Below, piece by piece: positions 43,786-51,917 of a stretch of DNA of 64,000 bases. The position numbers and the translations under genes are program-made. Location: positions 62,001 to 126,000 of the forward strand of contig JAUYKV010000034.1 of the NCBI GenBank assembly GCA_030699825.1, given 5' to 3'. The notes under the pieces were generated by a model. It ran no database searches. It worked only from the letters and a program-made list of their open reading frames with translations, and had not been told where the DNA came from. Numbering within the stretch: the stretch's first letter is position 1; each line of letters begins with the position of its first letter. Source of the DNA: Pseudomonas sp. (GTDB taxonomy: Bacteria; Pseudomonadota; Gammaproteobacteria; Pseudomonadales; Pseudomonadaceae).

Positions 43786-45522
43786 TTAATCCACCTGGCT
43801 GAGCGGGAACAGCAGGTCGATGAAGCGCTCGGCGGTCGGTTGCGGTTGGTGATTGGCCAGGCCGGCGCGTTCGTTGGCTTCGATGAATACGTGTTCGGGC
43901 TGGTCGGCCGCCGGCACCAGCAGGTCGAGGCCGACCACCGGGATGTCCAGTGCGCGGGCGGCTTTAACCGCCGCTTCGGCCAGCGCCGGGTGGAGGATTG
44001 CGCTGACGTCCTCGAGGCAGCCGCCGGTGTGCAGGTTGGCGGTCTTGCGTACGGCCAGGCGCTGGCCCTGGGGCAGGATGCTGGCGTAGTCGACCCCGGC
44101 GGCATGCAGGGTGCGCAGGGTTTCCGCGTCCTTGGGGATGCGGCTCTCGCCGCCGGTGGCGGCCTGACGGCGGCGGCTCTGGGCATCGATCAGGTCGCCG
44201 ATGCAGTGGCGGCCGTCGCCGATCACTTCGGCCGGGCGACGGATGGCTGCGGCGACCACCTCGAAGCCGATCACCAGGATGCGCAGGTCAAGGCCCTCAT
44301 GAAAACTCTCCAGCAACACCCTGCTGTCGAAGGCGCTGGCGCGTTCGATGGCGTCCTGCACCTCGGCCGGGCTGCGCAGGTCGACCGCGACGCCCTGGCC
44401 CTGTTCACCGTCCACCGGCTTGACTACCAGGCTGCCATGCTCGGCGAGAAAGGCGGCGTTCTCCTCGGCGCTGCCGGCCAGGCGCTGGGCCGGCAGGTTG
44501 AGGCTGGCACGGCTGAGGGCGCGGTGGGTCAGGCGCTTGTCCTGACACAGGGTCATGCTCACCGCGCTGGTCAGGTCGCTCAGCGATTCGCGGCAGCGGA
44601 TGCGCCGGCCGCCATGGCTGAGGGTGAGCAGTCCGGCTTCGGCGTCGTCCACCTGCACTTCGATACCGCGGCGCAGGGCCTCGTCGACGATGATCCGGGC
44701 GTAGGGGTTGAGCTCGGCCTCGGGACCGGGGCCGAGGAACAGCGGCTGGTTGATGCTGTTCTTGCGCTTGATGCTGAAGGTTTGCAACTCGCGAAAGCCG
44801 AGCTTGGCATAGAGTCCCTTGGCCTGACGGTTGTCGTGCAGCACCGAGAGGTCGAGGTAGCTCAGGCCGCGGCTCATGAAGTGCTCGATCAGGTGGCGCA
44901 CCAGCACCTCGCCGACCCCGGGCCGGCTGCTGCGCGGGTCGACCGCCAGGCACCAGAGGCTGCAGCCGTGCTCCGGGTCGCGGTAGGCCTTGTGGTGGTT
45001 GAGGCCCATGACGCTGCCGATCACCGCGCCGCTGTCCTCGTCCTCGGCCAGCCAGTACACCGGTCCGCCCTGATGGCGCGGAGTGAGTTTGTCCGGGTCG
45101 ATCGGCAACATGCCGCGCATCTGGTACAGGCAGTTGATCGCCTGCCAGTCCTCGGCGTGCTGCGCGCGGCGGATGCGGTAGCCGCGAAAGCCGCTGTGCG
45201 CCGGGCGGTAGTCGCTGAACCACAAGCGCAGGGTGTCCGAGGGGTCGAGAAACAATTGCTGCGGCGCCTGCGCCAGCACCTGCTGCGGGGCGGCGACATA
45301 CAGGGCGATATCGCGCTCGCCCGAGCGCTCGGCCAGCAAGTCGTGCGCCAGCCCGGCGGCATCGGGGTAGGTGTGGCCGATCAGCAGACGACCCCAGCCG
45401 CAATGTACGGCCAGGGGTTGGCAGGGTTCGGCCCCGTTATCCTCGGCGAAGCGGGCTTGCAGGCGCTCGTAGGAGGGTGCCTGGCCGCGCAGAAGACGTT
45501 GATTGAAGGCAGTGGCGCGCAT
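43786..45522 (-). CDS. ngg: N-acetylglutaminylglutamine synthetase
   Basis: 578 residues, a fusion. The N-terminal half (about 90-260) is a GNAT acetyltransferase (SRPGVGEVLVRHLIEHFMSRG as motif A, given as RPGVGEVLVRHL; NRQAKGLYAKLGF), and the C-terminal half (about 290-575) is an ATP-grasp ligase (LVVKPVDGEQGQGVAVDL; VVGLDLLVPA; VFIEANERAGLANH). Makes the N-acetylated Gln-Gln dipeptide of the compatible solute NAGGN. ATG at 45522 (MRATAFNQR) fits the family; 45672 would add 50 Pro/Ser-rich residues. A REP hairpin stands just upstream (45579-45631). Confidence 0.93.
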   Translation of the reverse strand: MRATAFNQRLLRGQAPSYERLQARFAEDNGAEPCQPLAVHCGWGRLLIGHTYPDAAGLAHDLLAERSGERDIALYVAAPQQVLAQAPQQLFLDPSDTLRLWFSDYRPAHSGFRGYRIRRAQHAEDWQAINCLYQMRGMLPIDPDKLTPRHQGGPVYWLAEDEDSGAVIGSVMGLNHHKAYRDPEHGCSLWCLAVDPRSSRPGVGEVLVRHLIEHFMSRGLSYLDLSVLHDNRQAKGLYAKLGFRELQTFSIKRKNSINQPLFLGPGPEAELNPYARIIVDEALRRGIEVQVDDAEAGLLTLSHGGRRIRCRESLSDLTSAVSMTLCQDKRLTHRALSRASLNLPAQRLAGSAEENAAFLAEHGSLVVKPVDGEQGQGVAVDLRSPAEVQDAIERASAFDSRVLLESFHEGLDLRILVIGFEVVAAAIRRPAEVIGDGRHCIGDLIDAQSRRRQAATGGESRIPKDAETLRTLHAAGVDYASILPQGQRLAVRKTANLHTGGCLEDVSAILHPALAEAAVKAARALDIPVVGLDLLVPAADQPEHVFIEANERAGLANHQPQPTAERFIDLLFPLSQVD

Positions 45523-45578
45523 TGGAGAAGTGTCCTTTGCTTTCTGCGGCGCCCGGATGGGTTCCGGGGCGTGAATGG

Positions 45579-45631
45579 GTGGGAGCGGTCTTGATTGCGA
45601 GCTTTTCGATCGAGGCCAAGGCCTCTCCCAC
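45579..45631. repeat. REP hairpin between asnO and ngg
   Basis: GTGGGAGCGGTCTTGATTGC and the inverted GCCAAGGCCTCTCCCAC form an imperfect REP-type hairpin in the 160-base gap between the two NAGGN genes; it could uncouple or attenuate their expression. Confidence 0.6.
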
Positions 45632-45682
45632 GGATGTACCTCGGCGGTGGAAAACGCTTCGCGTTCTTCCACCCTGACGCTG

Positions 45683-47452
45683 TTACAGGCCTTGTTCGCT
45701 CAGCCACAGGTTGAGCGCCGCCAGCTGCCACAGCTTGGAGCCGCGCAGCGGCGTGAGCTGGCCGTGCGGGTCGCTCAGCAGGCGGTCGAGCATGGCCGGG
45801 TTGAACAGCCCGCGATCCTGGCTCGGGTCGACCAGCAGGTCGCGCACCCAGCCCAGTGTTGCGCCTTCCAGGTGCTTGAGGCCCGGCACCGGGAAGTAGC
45901 CTTTCTGGCGGTCGATCACCGCCGCCGGGATCACCTGGCGCGCGGCTTCCTTGAGTACATGCTTGCCGCCGTTGGGTAACTTGAATCGACCCGGAATGCG
46001 CGCCGAGAGTTCCGCCAGGCGATAGTCGAGGAACGGTGTACGCGCCTCCAGGCCCCAGGCCATGGTCATGTTGTCGACCCGCTTGACCGGGTCGTCGACC
46101 AGCATCACCGTGCTGTCCAGGCGCAGCGCCTTGTCCACGGCTGCCACTGCGCCGGGCTGGGCGAAATGGTCACGTACAAAGTCGCCGGCCATGTCGCCGG
46201 TCAGCCACTCGGGCTGCACGCAGGCGGCGTACTCGTCGTGGTCGCGGTCGAAGAAGGCCTGGCGGTAGGCGGCGAAGGCGTCCTCGGCGCCATCCACCAG
46301 CGGGTACCAGTGGTAGCCGGCGAACAGCTCGTCGGCGCCCTGGCCGCTTTGCACCACCTTGCAGTGTCTGGCCACCTCGCGCGACAGCAGGTAGAAGGCG
46401 ATGCAGTCATGGCTGACCATCGGCTCGCTCATGGCGCGGAAGGCGGCTGGCAATTGTTCGAGAATCTCGTGTTCGCCGATGCGCAGCTGGTGGTGGCGAG
46501 TGGCGAAGCGCTCGGCGATCAGGTCGGAATACTGGAACTCGTCGCCGCGCTCGCCGCCGGCATCCGCAAAGCCGATGGAGAAGGTCGATAGCTGCTCCAC
46601 CCCGGCCTCGCGCAACAGGCCGACCAGCAGGCTGGAATCGACCCCGCCGGACAGCAGTACGCCGACCTCCACCGCCGCACGCTGGCGAATCGACACCGCC
46701 TCGCGCATGCCATCGAGCACGCGCTCGCTCCAGTCTTGCAGGCTGAAGTCGACTTCATCGCCCTGCGGCCCGAACTGCAGGCTCCACCAGGTCTGCTGTT
46801 CGCAGTTGCCCTGGGCGTCGATGCGCATCCAGCTGGCCGCGGGCAGTTTCTCCACGCCGGCAAGGATGGTGCGCGGCGCCGGAACCACGGCATGAAAATT
46901 CAGGTAATGGTTGAGCGCGATGGGGTCGAGGGTCTTGCCGATATCGCCGCCGGCAAGCAGCGCCGGCAGGCTGGAGGCGAAGCGCAGGCGCTGGCCGGTG
47001 CGCGACAGGTAGAGCGGCTTGACCCCCAGGCGATCCCTGGCGATAAACAGTTGCTGGGTGTCGCGCTCCCACACGGCGAAGGCGAACATGCCATTGAGCT
47101 TGGGCAGCAGATCCTTGCCCCAGGCGTGATAGCCCTTGAGCAGCACCTCGGTGTCGCCAGCGGAAAAGAAGCGATAGCCGAGGGCTTGCAGCTCGCTACG
47201 CAGTTCCGGGTAGTTGTAGATGGCGCCGTTGAATACCATCGACAGGCCGAGGTCGCTGTCGATCATCGGCTGGCCGGAGGCTTCGGCCAGGTCCATGATC
47301 TTCAGCCGGCGATGACCGAGGGCGATCGGGCCCTGGCTGTGAAAGCCGTGGGCATCGGGGCCGCGAGGGGCCAGGTGATGGGTGATTCGCTCGACCGCAG
47401 CCAGATCGGCCGGTCGTTGATCAAAACGTAGTTCTCCAGCTATTCCGCACAT
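45683..47452 (-). CDS. asnO: N-acetylglutaminylglutamine amidotransferase
   Basis: 589 residues, asparagine-synthetase-B-like. N-terminal glutaminase with nucleophile Cys2 (MCGIAGELRF) and APRGPDAHGFHSQGPIALGH; C-terminal ATP pyrophosphatase domain with GVLLSGGVDSSLLVGLL near 259-275, QSGQGADELFAGYHWYPL near 370 and RTPFLDYRLAEL. Amidates acetyl-Gln-Gln to give N-acetylglutaminylglutamine amide (NAGGN), made under osmotic stress. First gene of the NAGGN group, divergent from marR. Confidence 0.94.
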   Translation of the reverse strand: MCGIAGELRFDQRPADLAAVERITHHLAPRGPDAHGFHSQGPIALGHRRLKIMDLAEASGQPMIDSDLGLSMVFNGAIYNYPELRSELQALGYRFFSAGDTEVLLKGYHAWGKDLLPKLNGMFAFAVWERDTQQLFIARDRLGVKPLYLSRTGQRLRFASSLPALLAGGDIGKTLDPIALNHYLNFHAVVPAPRTILAGVEKLPAASWMRIDAQGNCEQQTWWSLQFGPQGDEVDFSLQDWSERVLDGMREAVSIRQRAAVEVGVLLSGGVDSSLLVGLLREAGVEQLSTFSIGFADAGGERGDEFQYSDLIAERFATRHHQLRIGEHEILEQLPAAFRAMSEPMVSHDCIAFYLLSREVARHCKVVQSGQGADELFAGYHWYPLVDGAEDAFAAYRQAFFDRDHDEYAACVQPEWLTGDMAGDFVRDHFAQPGAVAAVDKALRLDSTVMLVDDPVKRVDNMTMAWGLEARTPFLDYRLAELSARIPGRFKLPNGGKHVLKEAARQVIPAAVIDRQKGYFPVPGLKHLEGATLGWVRDLLVDPSQDRGLFNPAMLDRLLSDPHGQLTPLRGSKLWQLAALNLWLSEQGL

Positions 47453-47523
47453 AATTCCTTACCGGTATTGCCGTTGGGGAGTGCTCGGGGCTTGCCGAGC
47501 CTTTTACAGGGAAGCAAAAAAAT

Positions 47524-47539
47524 GCTTTCATGTCAAAGC
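47524..47539. promoter_or_regulatory. Candidate MarR-type operator between asnO and marR
   Basis: GCTTT-CATGTC-AAAGC, a 16-base palindrome, stands in the 112-base gap between divergent asnO (start 47452) and the MarR gene (start 47565). MarR proteins commonly bind such palindromes in their own divergent promoters; this assignment is inference. Confidence 0.4.
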
Positions 47540-47564
47540 GTTAATCTGGGTTTTGAAGGCATAT

Positions 47565-48038
47565 ATGGCTGAAAAAATAGTTTCTACTGAAATAGATTTG
47601 TCATCTGTGATGGCGCTCGATCTGCCGATTTTCCAGTCGCTCAGGCGCCTGCAGCAGGCCGGTGAGGTACATGCCAAGCGCCTGGCCCGTTTCGGCGGGT
47701 TGACGCCCATGCAGTTGATGATCCTGCAGGTGCTGGCCGGCGAGGCACGGCTGACCGCCAGCGACCTGAGCGGGCGGGTCAGCCTGACGGCGGCAACGCT
47801 GTCGGGCATGCTCGATCGTCTGGAGGAGCGCGGCCTGTTGCAGCGCCAGCGCGACGATCAGGATCGCCGCCGCCAGTGGCTGCTGCTCAGCGAGGCCGGT
47901 CGCGAACTGGTGCAGCAAGCGCCGACGCTACTGCCGCCGGAGTTTCGCCAGCGCTTCGCCGCGCTCAAGGATTGGGAGCGGCACAACCTGACCGCCGCGC
48001 TGCTGCGTGCGGCGGAACTCTGCGGCGAGATGGAGTGA
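47565..48038 (+). CDS. MarR family transcriptional regulator
   Basis: 157 residues with the MarR winged helix: LTPMQLMILQVLAGEARLTA, then SDLSGRVSLTAATLSGMLDR (recognition helix, about 67-86) and LLQRQRDDQDRRRQWLLLSE (wing). ATG at 47565 (MAEKIVS) follows GAAGG at 47555-47559; the GTG/ATG further up adds residues that do not fit the family. Divergent from asnO, as in P. aeruginosa, which points to control of the NAGGN genes. Confidence 0.9.
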   Translation: MAEKIVSTEIDLSSVMALDLPIFQSLRRLQQAGEVHAKRLARFGGLTPMQLMILQVLAGEARLTASDLSGRVSLTAATLSGMLDRLEERGLLQRQRDDQDRRRQWLLLSEAGRELVQQAPTLLPPEFRQRFAALKDWERHNLTAALLRAAELCGEME

Positions 48039-48114
48039 ACGAACGGCGGGAAGTGCCGCTTGGAGCGGTAGCTGGCACCGTCAGATCTGGAGCAGCCCGC
48101 GATCCGTAGGGTGT

Positions 48115-48310
48115 CACTCGCCGCAGGCAGTGCACCATTGGTCAATGGGCGCGGCACAAAAGCTGGCGGGCTGTCGCTGCGCTCCGAGGCCGCCCTACCC
48201 GCAGGCAGTGCACCATGGTTCTGCGGCGCGGCACAAAAGCTGGCGGGTTGTCGCTGCGCTCCGAACGGATCGCCGCCCGAGCCGCCCTACCTCCGAACGG
48301 ACCGCCGCTC
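48115..48310. repeat. 85-base GGCAGTGCACC/AGCTGGCGGG repeat, two tandem copies
   Basis: Copy 1 starts CAGGCAGTGCACCATTGG and copy 2 CAGGCAGTGCACCATGG, about 80-85 bases apart, each with GCGGCACAAAAGCTGGCGGG, TTGTCGCTGCGCTCCG (copy 1 CTGTCGC) and CCGCCCTACC. The 387-base gap 48039-48425 holds nothing else recognisable. Related copies: 38925-39140 and, inverted, 22930-23050. Confidence 0.7.
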
Positions 48311-48425
48311 GGACCGCCCTTCGGCCCTACGATCTCGACAATTCGCCAGATCTGGACCAAAGCGCTCAAGCGGTACTCTTCAGGAGCCAGCAAGGACTTG
48401 GCGTCCCCTCTGGCACTTACACCAT

Positions 48426-48695
48426 TTAGGTGTACTTGGTGAAAATGGTGCGAACCCGGGCCAGGGTTTCAGTGGGGTCGTGCTCGGGGTCGAGTACGGC
48501 TTCTTCCAGCAGGCAGGCGAGCATCTCCTGATATGCCTTGTCCAGGGCCTTGCGGGCGGCGGCAAATTGCTGGGCGATGGCCTCGCAGTCTTCGCTGCGG
48601 CGGATCATCGCCTGGATGCCGCGGATCTGCCCTTCGACCCGGGCCAGGCGCTTGAGCATCGCGTCTTCATGGGCGGCGCGGGTTTGTTCGCTCAT
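48426..48695 (-). CDS. CsoR/RcnR/FrmR-type metal- or thiol-sensing repressor
   Basis: 89 residues, all-helical DUF156 fold. MLKRLARVEGQIRGIQAMI (about 13-31) with the conserved sensing Cys in RSEDCEAIAQQ (Cys at about 37) and ARKALDKAYQEMLACLLEE. A His just before the domain (AAHEDAML) favours the RcnR/FrmR side; a copper-type Cys-His-Cys set is not complete by eye. The ligand (metal, formaldehyde or sulfide) is therefore open. Its ATG overlaps the stop of the DUF3365 gene (ATGA), and a matching operator lies in front of that gene. Confidence 0.88.
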   Translation of the reverse strand: MSEQTRAAHEDAMLKRLARVEGQIRGIQAMIRRSEDCEAIAQQFAAARKALDKAYQEMLACLLEEAVLDPEHDPTETLARVRTIFTKYT

Positions 48696-49252
48696 GGTGT
48701 CGCCTCCGCCAGCGTGCGGCGCAGGGTGAAAGCGCCACGCAGTTCGCCCAGGCCAAAGCCAGTGGCCTGATCCTCGGGGTAGTCTTGTTCGATCTGCGCC
48801 GCCACTTCGGGTTTGATCGCCTGGCCGTGACAAGCCAGGCACGGCTCGCCGGTGGCGATGGCCTTCATATAACGGAACTCGCCGTCGACGACCGCCGACG
48901 CGCTCATCTGCGTCAGTTCTTCGCCGGCGCGTTGCCGCTGTAAAAAGTCTTCGAGTACCTGACGCTCCCAGGCATCCGCCTGATTATCCGGGTTGCGCAG
49001 GCGCAGCGCGGTGCGCCCGATTTTCCAGGGCTGCTGGCTGTGCTCCGCGGCGATCGTTGGCGCGAGCAACTGGCAGGCTTGCACGGCTTGCACCGCGCCG
49101 CCCTGAGCGACTGCTTGTTTTACCGTCTGCATCAGCTGTTGCTGGAAAGGTGGAATAAGGCCGGCGGCTTCGCGTTCGAGGCTGGTCAGGTCTGCAGCAG
49201 GAGCGGCCCAGGCCAGCGTCGGCAGGGCGGCGAGTATGAGAAGCAGGCGCAT
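48692..49252 (-). CDS. DUF3365 c-type haem periplasmic protein
   Basis: 186 residues. Signal peptide (LLLILAALPTLAWA-AP), then a DUF3365 (Tll0287-like) domain: RTALRLRNPDNQADAWE near 79-95 and a c-type haem motif CLACHG (Cys-x-x-Cys-His, about 136-140) after ATGEP. The haem would be added in the periplasm by the Ccm system. Such domains are seen as haem-based redox or gas sensors, but here it is a free single-domain protein. First gene of an operon with the CsoR-type repressor. Confidence 0.88.
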   Translation of the reverse strand: MRLLLILAALPTLAWAAPAADLTSLEREAAGLIPPFQQQLMQTVKQAVAQGGAVQAVQACQLLAPTIAAEHSQQPWKIGRTALRLRNPDNQADAWERQVLEDFLQRQRAGEELTQMSASAVVDGEFRYMKAIATGEPCLACHGQAIKPEVAAQIEQDYPEDQATGFGLGELRGAFTLRRTLAEATP

Positions 49253-49273
49253 GCGGTATCACTCCGTGTCTGT

Positions 49274-49289
49274 ATACCCCGTAGGGTAT
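49274..49289. promoter_or_regulatory. CsoR-family operator
   Basis: ATACCC-CGTA-GGGTAT, a perfect 6-bp inverted repeat with a 4-base centre, 21 bases upstream of the DUF3365 start codon on the minus strand. CsoR/RcnR/FrmR repressors bind A/T-flanked G-tract palindromes of this form (TACCC..GGGTA), so it probably overlaps the operon promoter and gives autoregulation. Confidence 0.7.
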
Positions 49290-49332
49290 GAAGGGTCGCG
49301 AAAGCAAGCAAGCGCAGCGTCCGGGGTTGCGA

Positions 49333-51315
49333 CTATTGGCCGCGTATCAGCAGGCGCAGGGCGAAACGGTTGGGGTGGCAGGCCTCGGCGACATCGCGGG
49401 GCACGGGCAGCGGTTCGGCATCGAGCCAGGCGGCAATCAGTTCGCCGGACAAGGGCGCGGTGATCAGCCCGCGCGAACCGTGGCCGCTGTTGATATACAG
49501 GCCGTCGAGCCAGGGGCAGGGGGTATTCGGCAGCTGGCGGGCATCCTTGGCCAGCACCGCGTAGGCCTCGAGAAAGGCCGGGCGGTCAGCCAGGGGGCCG
49601 ACGATGGGCAGGTAATCCGGGCTGGTGCAGCGAAAGGCGGCGCGGCCCTCAAGCTGCGCCGGGTCGAGTTGGGCGCTGTGCAGACGTTCGGCCAGGTCGC
49701 TGGAGATTTCCTCGAGCAGGCCAAGGTTGTCCGCATGATCGGCGCTGTTGAGCCGCAGGTCGTCGCTTTTGAAGTCGAAACTTGCGCCCAGGCAGTGTTC
49801 GCCGAGGCGTGCCGGAGCGATATAACCCGAGGCGCAAACCACGCTGCGCAGCGCCGTGCTCTGCGCGGTGGCTGGTATTCGGCTGATCTGCCCGCGAATG
49901 CGTTTGAGCGGCAGCTCGGCGCTATAGGGGAAGCGCTTGATCTCGGCGGCGCCGGCCAGCACCACCACGGCGGCACCGGCGAGCAGTTGTGTACCGTTCC
50001 AGGCCTGCCAGGTTTGGCCGTCGCGGCGTAACTGCAGCGCTTCCTGGTGCAGTTGCAGGCGAATATTCGGCTGCTCGGCGAGCAATTGGCACAGCGCCGG
50101 CGGGTGCACCCAGCCGGCTTGCGGGTAGAACAGCCCGCCGGCCGGCAGGCGGATGCCGGCTTTGGCTTCGGCGCTGGCCTGGTCGAGGTTGACCAGCAGG
50201 TCGCCGGGGAAGGCGGCCGCCAGTTGCGCCTGGCGCTGCACTTCCTTGGCGTCGAGGGCCAGTTGCAGTACCCCGCAGTTGTCCCAGTCCCGGCCTTTTT
50301 GCAGGCGTTCGAGCAGGCGGCGGGTGTGGCCGAAGCCACTGACGATCAAGCGTGACAGCGCCGTGCCGTGGGCTGACAGCTTGAGGTAGAGCACGCCTTG
50401 CGGGTTGCCCGAGGCTTCCTCGGCGATAGCCGCGTGGCGTTCCAGCAGGGTCACCTGCCAGCCGCGCGTCGCCAGGCTGGCGGCGGTGGCGCAACCGGCC
50501 AGTCCTGCACCTATGACCAGGGCCCGGCGTTCGCGCTGGGGCTGCGGCGGGCGGGCAAACCAGGGTTTGCCGGCACCCGCAGCGCTGCCGATGAACTGGC
50601 CTTTGAGCACTTCCCACTTGCTGCCCAGGCCCGGTACCCGTTGCATCTTGAAGCCGGCGTCATTCAGGCGTCGACGCACGTAGCCGGTGCTGGTGAAGGT
50701 GCCGATGCTGGTGCCGGGGGCGCTAAGTCGGGCCAGTTCGGCAAACAGTTCTGCAGTCCACATCTGTGGATTTTTTGCCGGGGCGAAGCCGTCAAGAAAC
50801 CAGGCGTCGATGCGCGCGTCGAGTTGCGCCAGCAGCTCCAAGGCATCGCCGACCAGCAGGGTCAGAATGACCCGTCCGCCGGCGAGGTTCAGGCGCTGAA
50901 AACCCGGATGAAGGGCGACGTACTGGCCCAGCAGCTCGTGGGCGAAGGGCGCCAGCTCCGGCCACAAGGCCAGGGCGCGCTGCAGGTCGGCGTAGTCGAG
51001 CGGGTATCTCTCGACACTGACGAAGTGCAGCCGCGCGCCCGCAGGCGCCTGCTGCTCGAACAGCTGCCAGGCGCAGAGAAAATTCAGCCCGGTACCGAAG
51101 CCGGTTTCGCCTATCGCCAGTTGCTCGCCGTCGCCCAGGGCACTGAAACGCGCCGACAGATCGTTATTGGCGAGAAACACATGGCGGGTTTCGGCCAGGC
51201 CATTCTGCTTGGAGAAATAGACATCGCCGAACAGCCGCGATAACGGCTGCCCCTCGGCATCCCAGTCGAGCTGCGCGGGTTGGCTGTCGGGTAGGTCGAG
51301 CGGGGTGTCGGGCAT
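49333..51315 (-). CDS. mnmC: tRNA 5-methylaminomethyl-2-thiouridine biosynthesis bifunctional protein
   Basis: 660 residues, two fused enzymes for wobble U34 modification. N-terminal methyltransferase about 1-245 (IGETGFGTGLNFLCAW SAM loop, DAWFLDGFAPAKNPQMW) and C-terminal FAD oxidoreductase about 265-640 (LVIGAGLAGCATAASLATRG; EASGNPQGVLYLKLS; NSGHGSRGLITAP). Converts cmnm5s2U to mnm5s2U via nm5s2U. Monocistronic; its upstream region is the REP array. Confidence 0.95.
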   Translation of the reverse strand: MPDTPLDLPDSQPAQLDWDAEGQPLSRLFGDVYFSKQNGLAETRHVFLANNDLSARFSALGDGEQLAIGETGFGTGLNFLCAWQLFEQQAPAGARLHFVSVERYPLDYADLQRALALWPELAPFAHELLGQYVALHPGFQRLNLAGGRVILTLLVGDALELLAQLDARIDAWFLDGFAPAKNPQMWTAELFAELARLSAPGTSIGTFTSTGYVRRRLNDAGFKMQRVPGLGSKWEVLKGQFIGSAAGAGKPWFARPPQPQRERRALVIGAGLAGCATAASLATRGWQVTLLERHAAIAEEASGNPQGVLYLKLSAHGTALSRLIVSGFGHTRRLLERLQKGRDWDNCGVLQLALDAKEVQRQAQLAAAFPGDLLVNLDQASAEAKAGIRLPAGGLFYPQAGWVHPPALCQLLAEQPNIRLQLHQEALQLRRDGQTWQAWNGTQLLAGAAVVVLAGAAEIKRFPYSAELPLKRIRGQISRIPATAQSTALRSVVCASGYIAPARLGEHCLGASFDFKSDDLRLNSADHADNLGLLEEISSDLAERLHSAQLDPAQLEGRAAFRCTSPDYLPIVGPLADRPAFLEAYAVLAKDARQLPNTPCPWLDGLYINSGHGSRGLITAPLSGELIAAWLDAEPLPVPRDVAEACHPNRFALRLLIRGQ

Positions 51316-51348
51316 GGCGAGAGCACCAGATTGAGCAGGCGGGCATTA

Positions 51349-51779
51349 TGTGGGAGGGGCTTGAGCCGCGAAAGGGTTTGTGCCGGCGTGTGTTATCGCG
51401 GCTAAAGCCCCTCCCACATGGCCTGTGGGGTGTTTGCGATGGGCTGCTTGCCTCGGTCGGGGCGGGGGTTTTGGTTTGTGGTGGAGGGCTTGCCTCGAAA
51501 AGTGTGGGAGGGGCTTGAGCCGCGAAAGGGTTTGCAGGCGTGGTGTTATCGCGGCTAAAGCCCCTCCCACAGGGCCAGTGGGGTGTTTGCAATTGGCTGC
51601 TTGCCTCGGTCGGGGCGGGGGCTTTGGTCGGTTCGCGATGGAGGGCTTGCCGCGGAAAATGTGGGAGGGGCTTGAGCCGCGAAAGGGTTTGTGCCGGCGT
51701 GGTGTTATCGCGGCTAAAGCCCCTCCCACAGGGCCAGTGGGGTGTTTGTGATTGGCTGCTTGCCTTGGTCGGTGCCGAG
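51349..51779. repeat. Tandem array of three REP pairs
   Basis: Three units start at 51349, 51503 and 51660 (periods of 154 and 157 bases). Each has TGTGGGAGGGGCTTGAGCCG, a short loop and CGGCTAAAGCCCCTCCCACA, then a conserved 80-base spacer (CAGTGGGGTGTTTG, TGGCTGCTTGCCTCGGTCGG, GGAGGGCTTGCC). The 602-base gap 51316-51917 between mnmC and pap contains this array and no gene. Confidence 0.92.
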
Positions 51780-51917
51780 GATTTTGCGAGCGTCGGCTGA
51801 TTGTGTAGGCGAGCCGCGGGCTGCTTTGCCGGGTGAATCTGCCGGGCAACAGCAGATGGCTCACCCCGTCGCGCGCGCGATCCGCTAGGCTCTGCTGATC
51901 ACATCAGGGAGCCAGCC

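Noticed and set aside
43840..45594. 584-residue plus-strand frame across ngg
   Set aside because: Antisense to a well supported GNAT/ATP-grasp gene; low-complexity Ala/Gly/Val/Gln composition.
51380..51751. Open frame of 123 residues in the REP array
   Set aside because: It is a repeat-encoded frame (AAKAPPTGPVGCL repeated), produced by the tandem REP units.
51349..51779. CRISPR-like array in the mnmC-pap gap
   Set aside because: The repeats are 70-base palindromic REP doublets with conserved, not unique, spacers and a period of about 155 bases; no cas genes are present.
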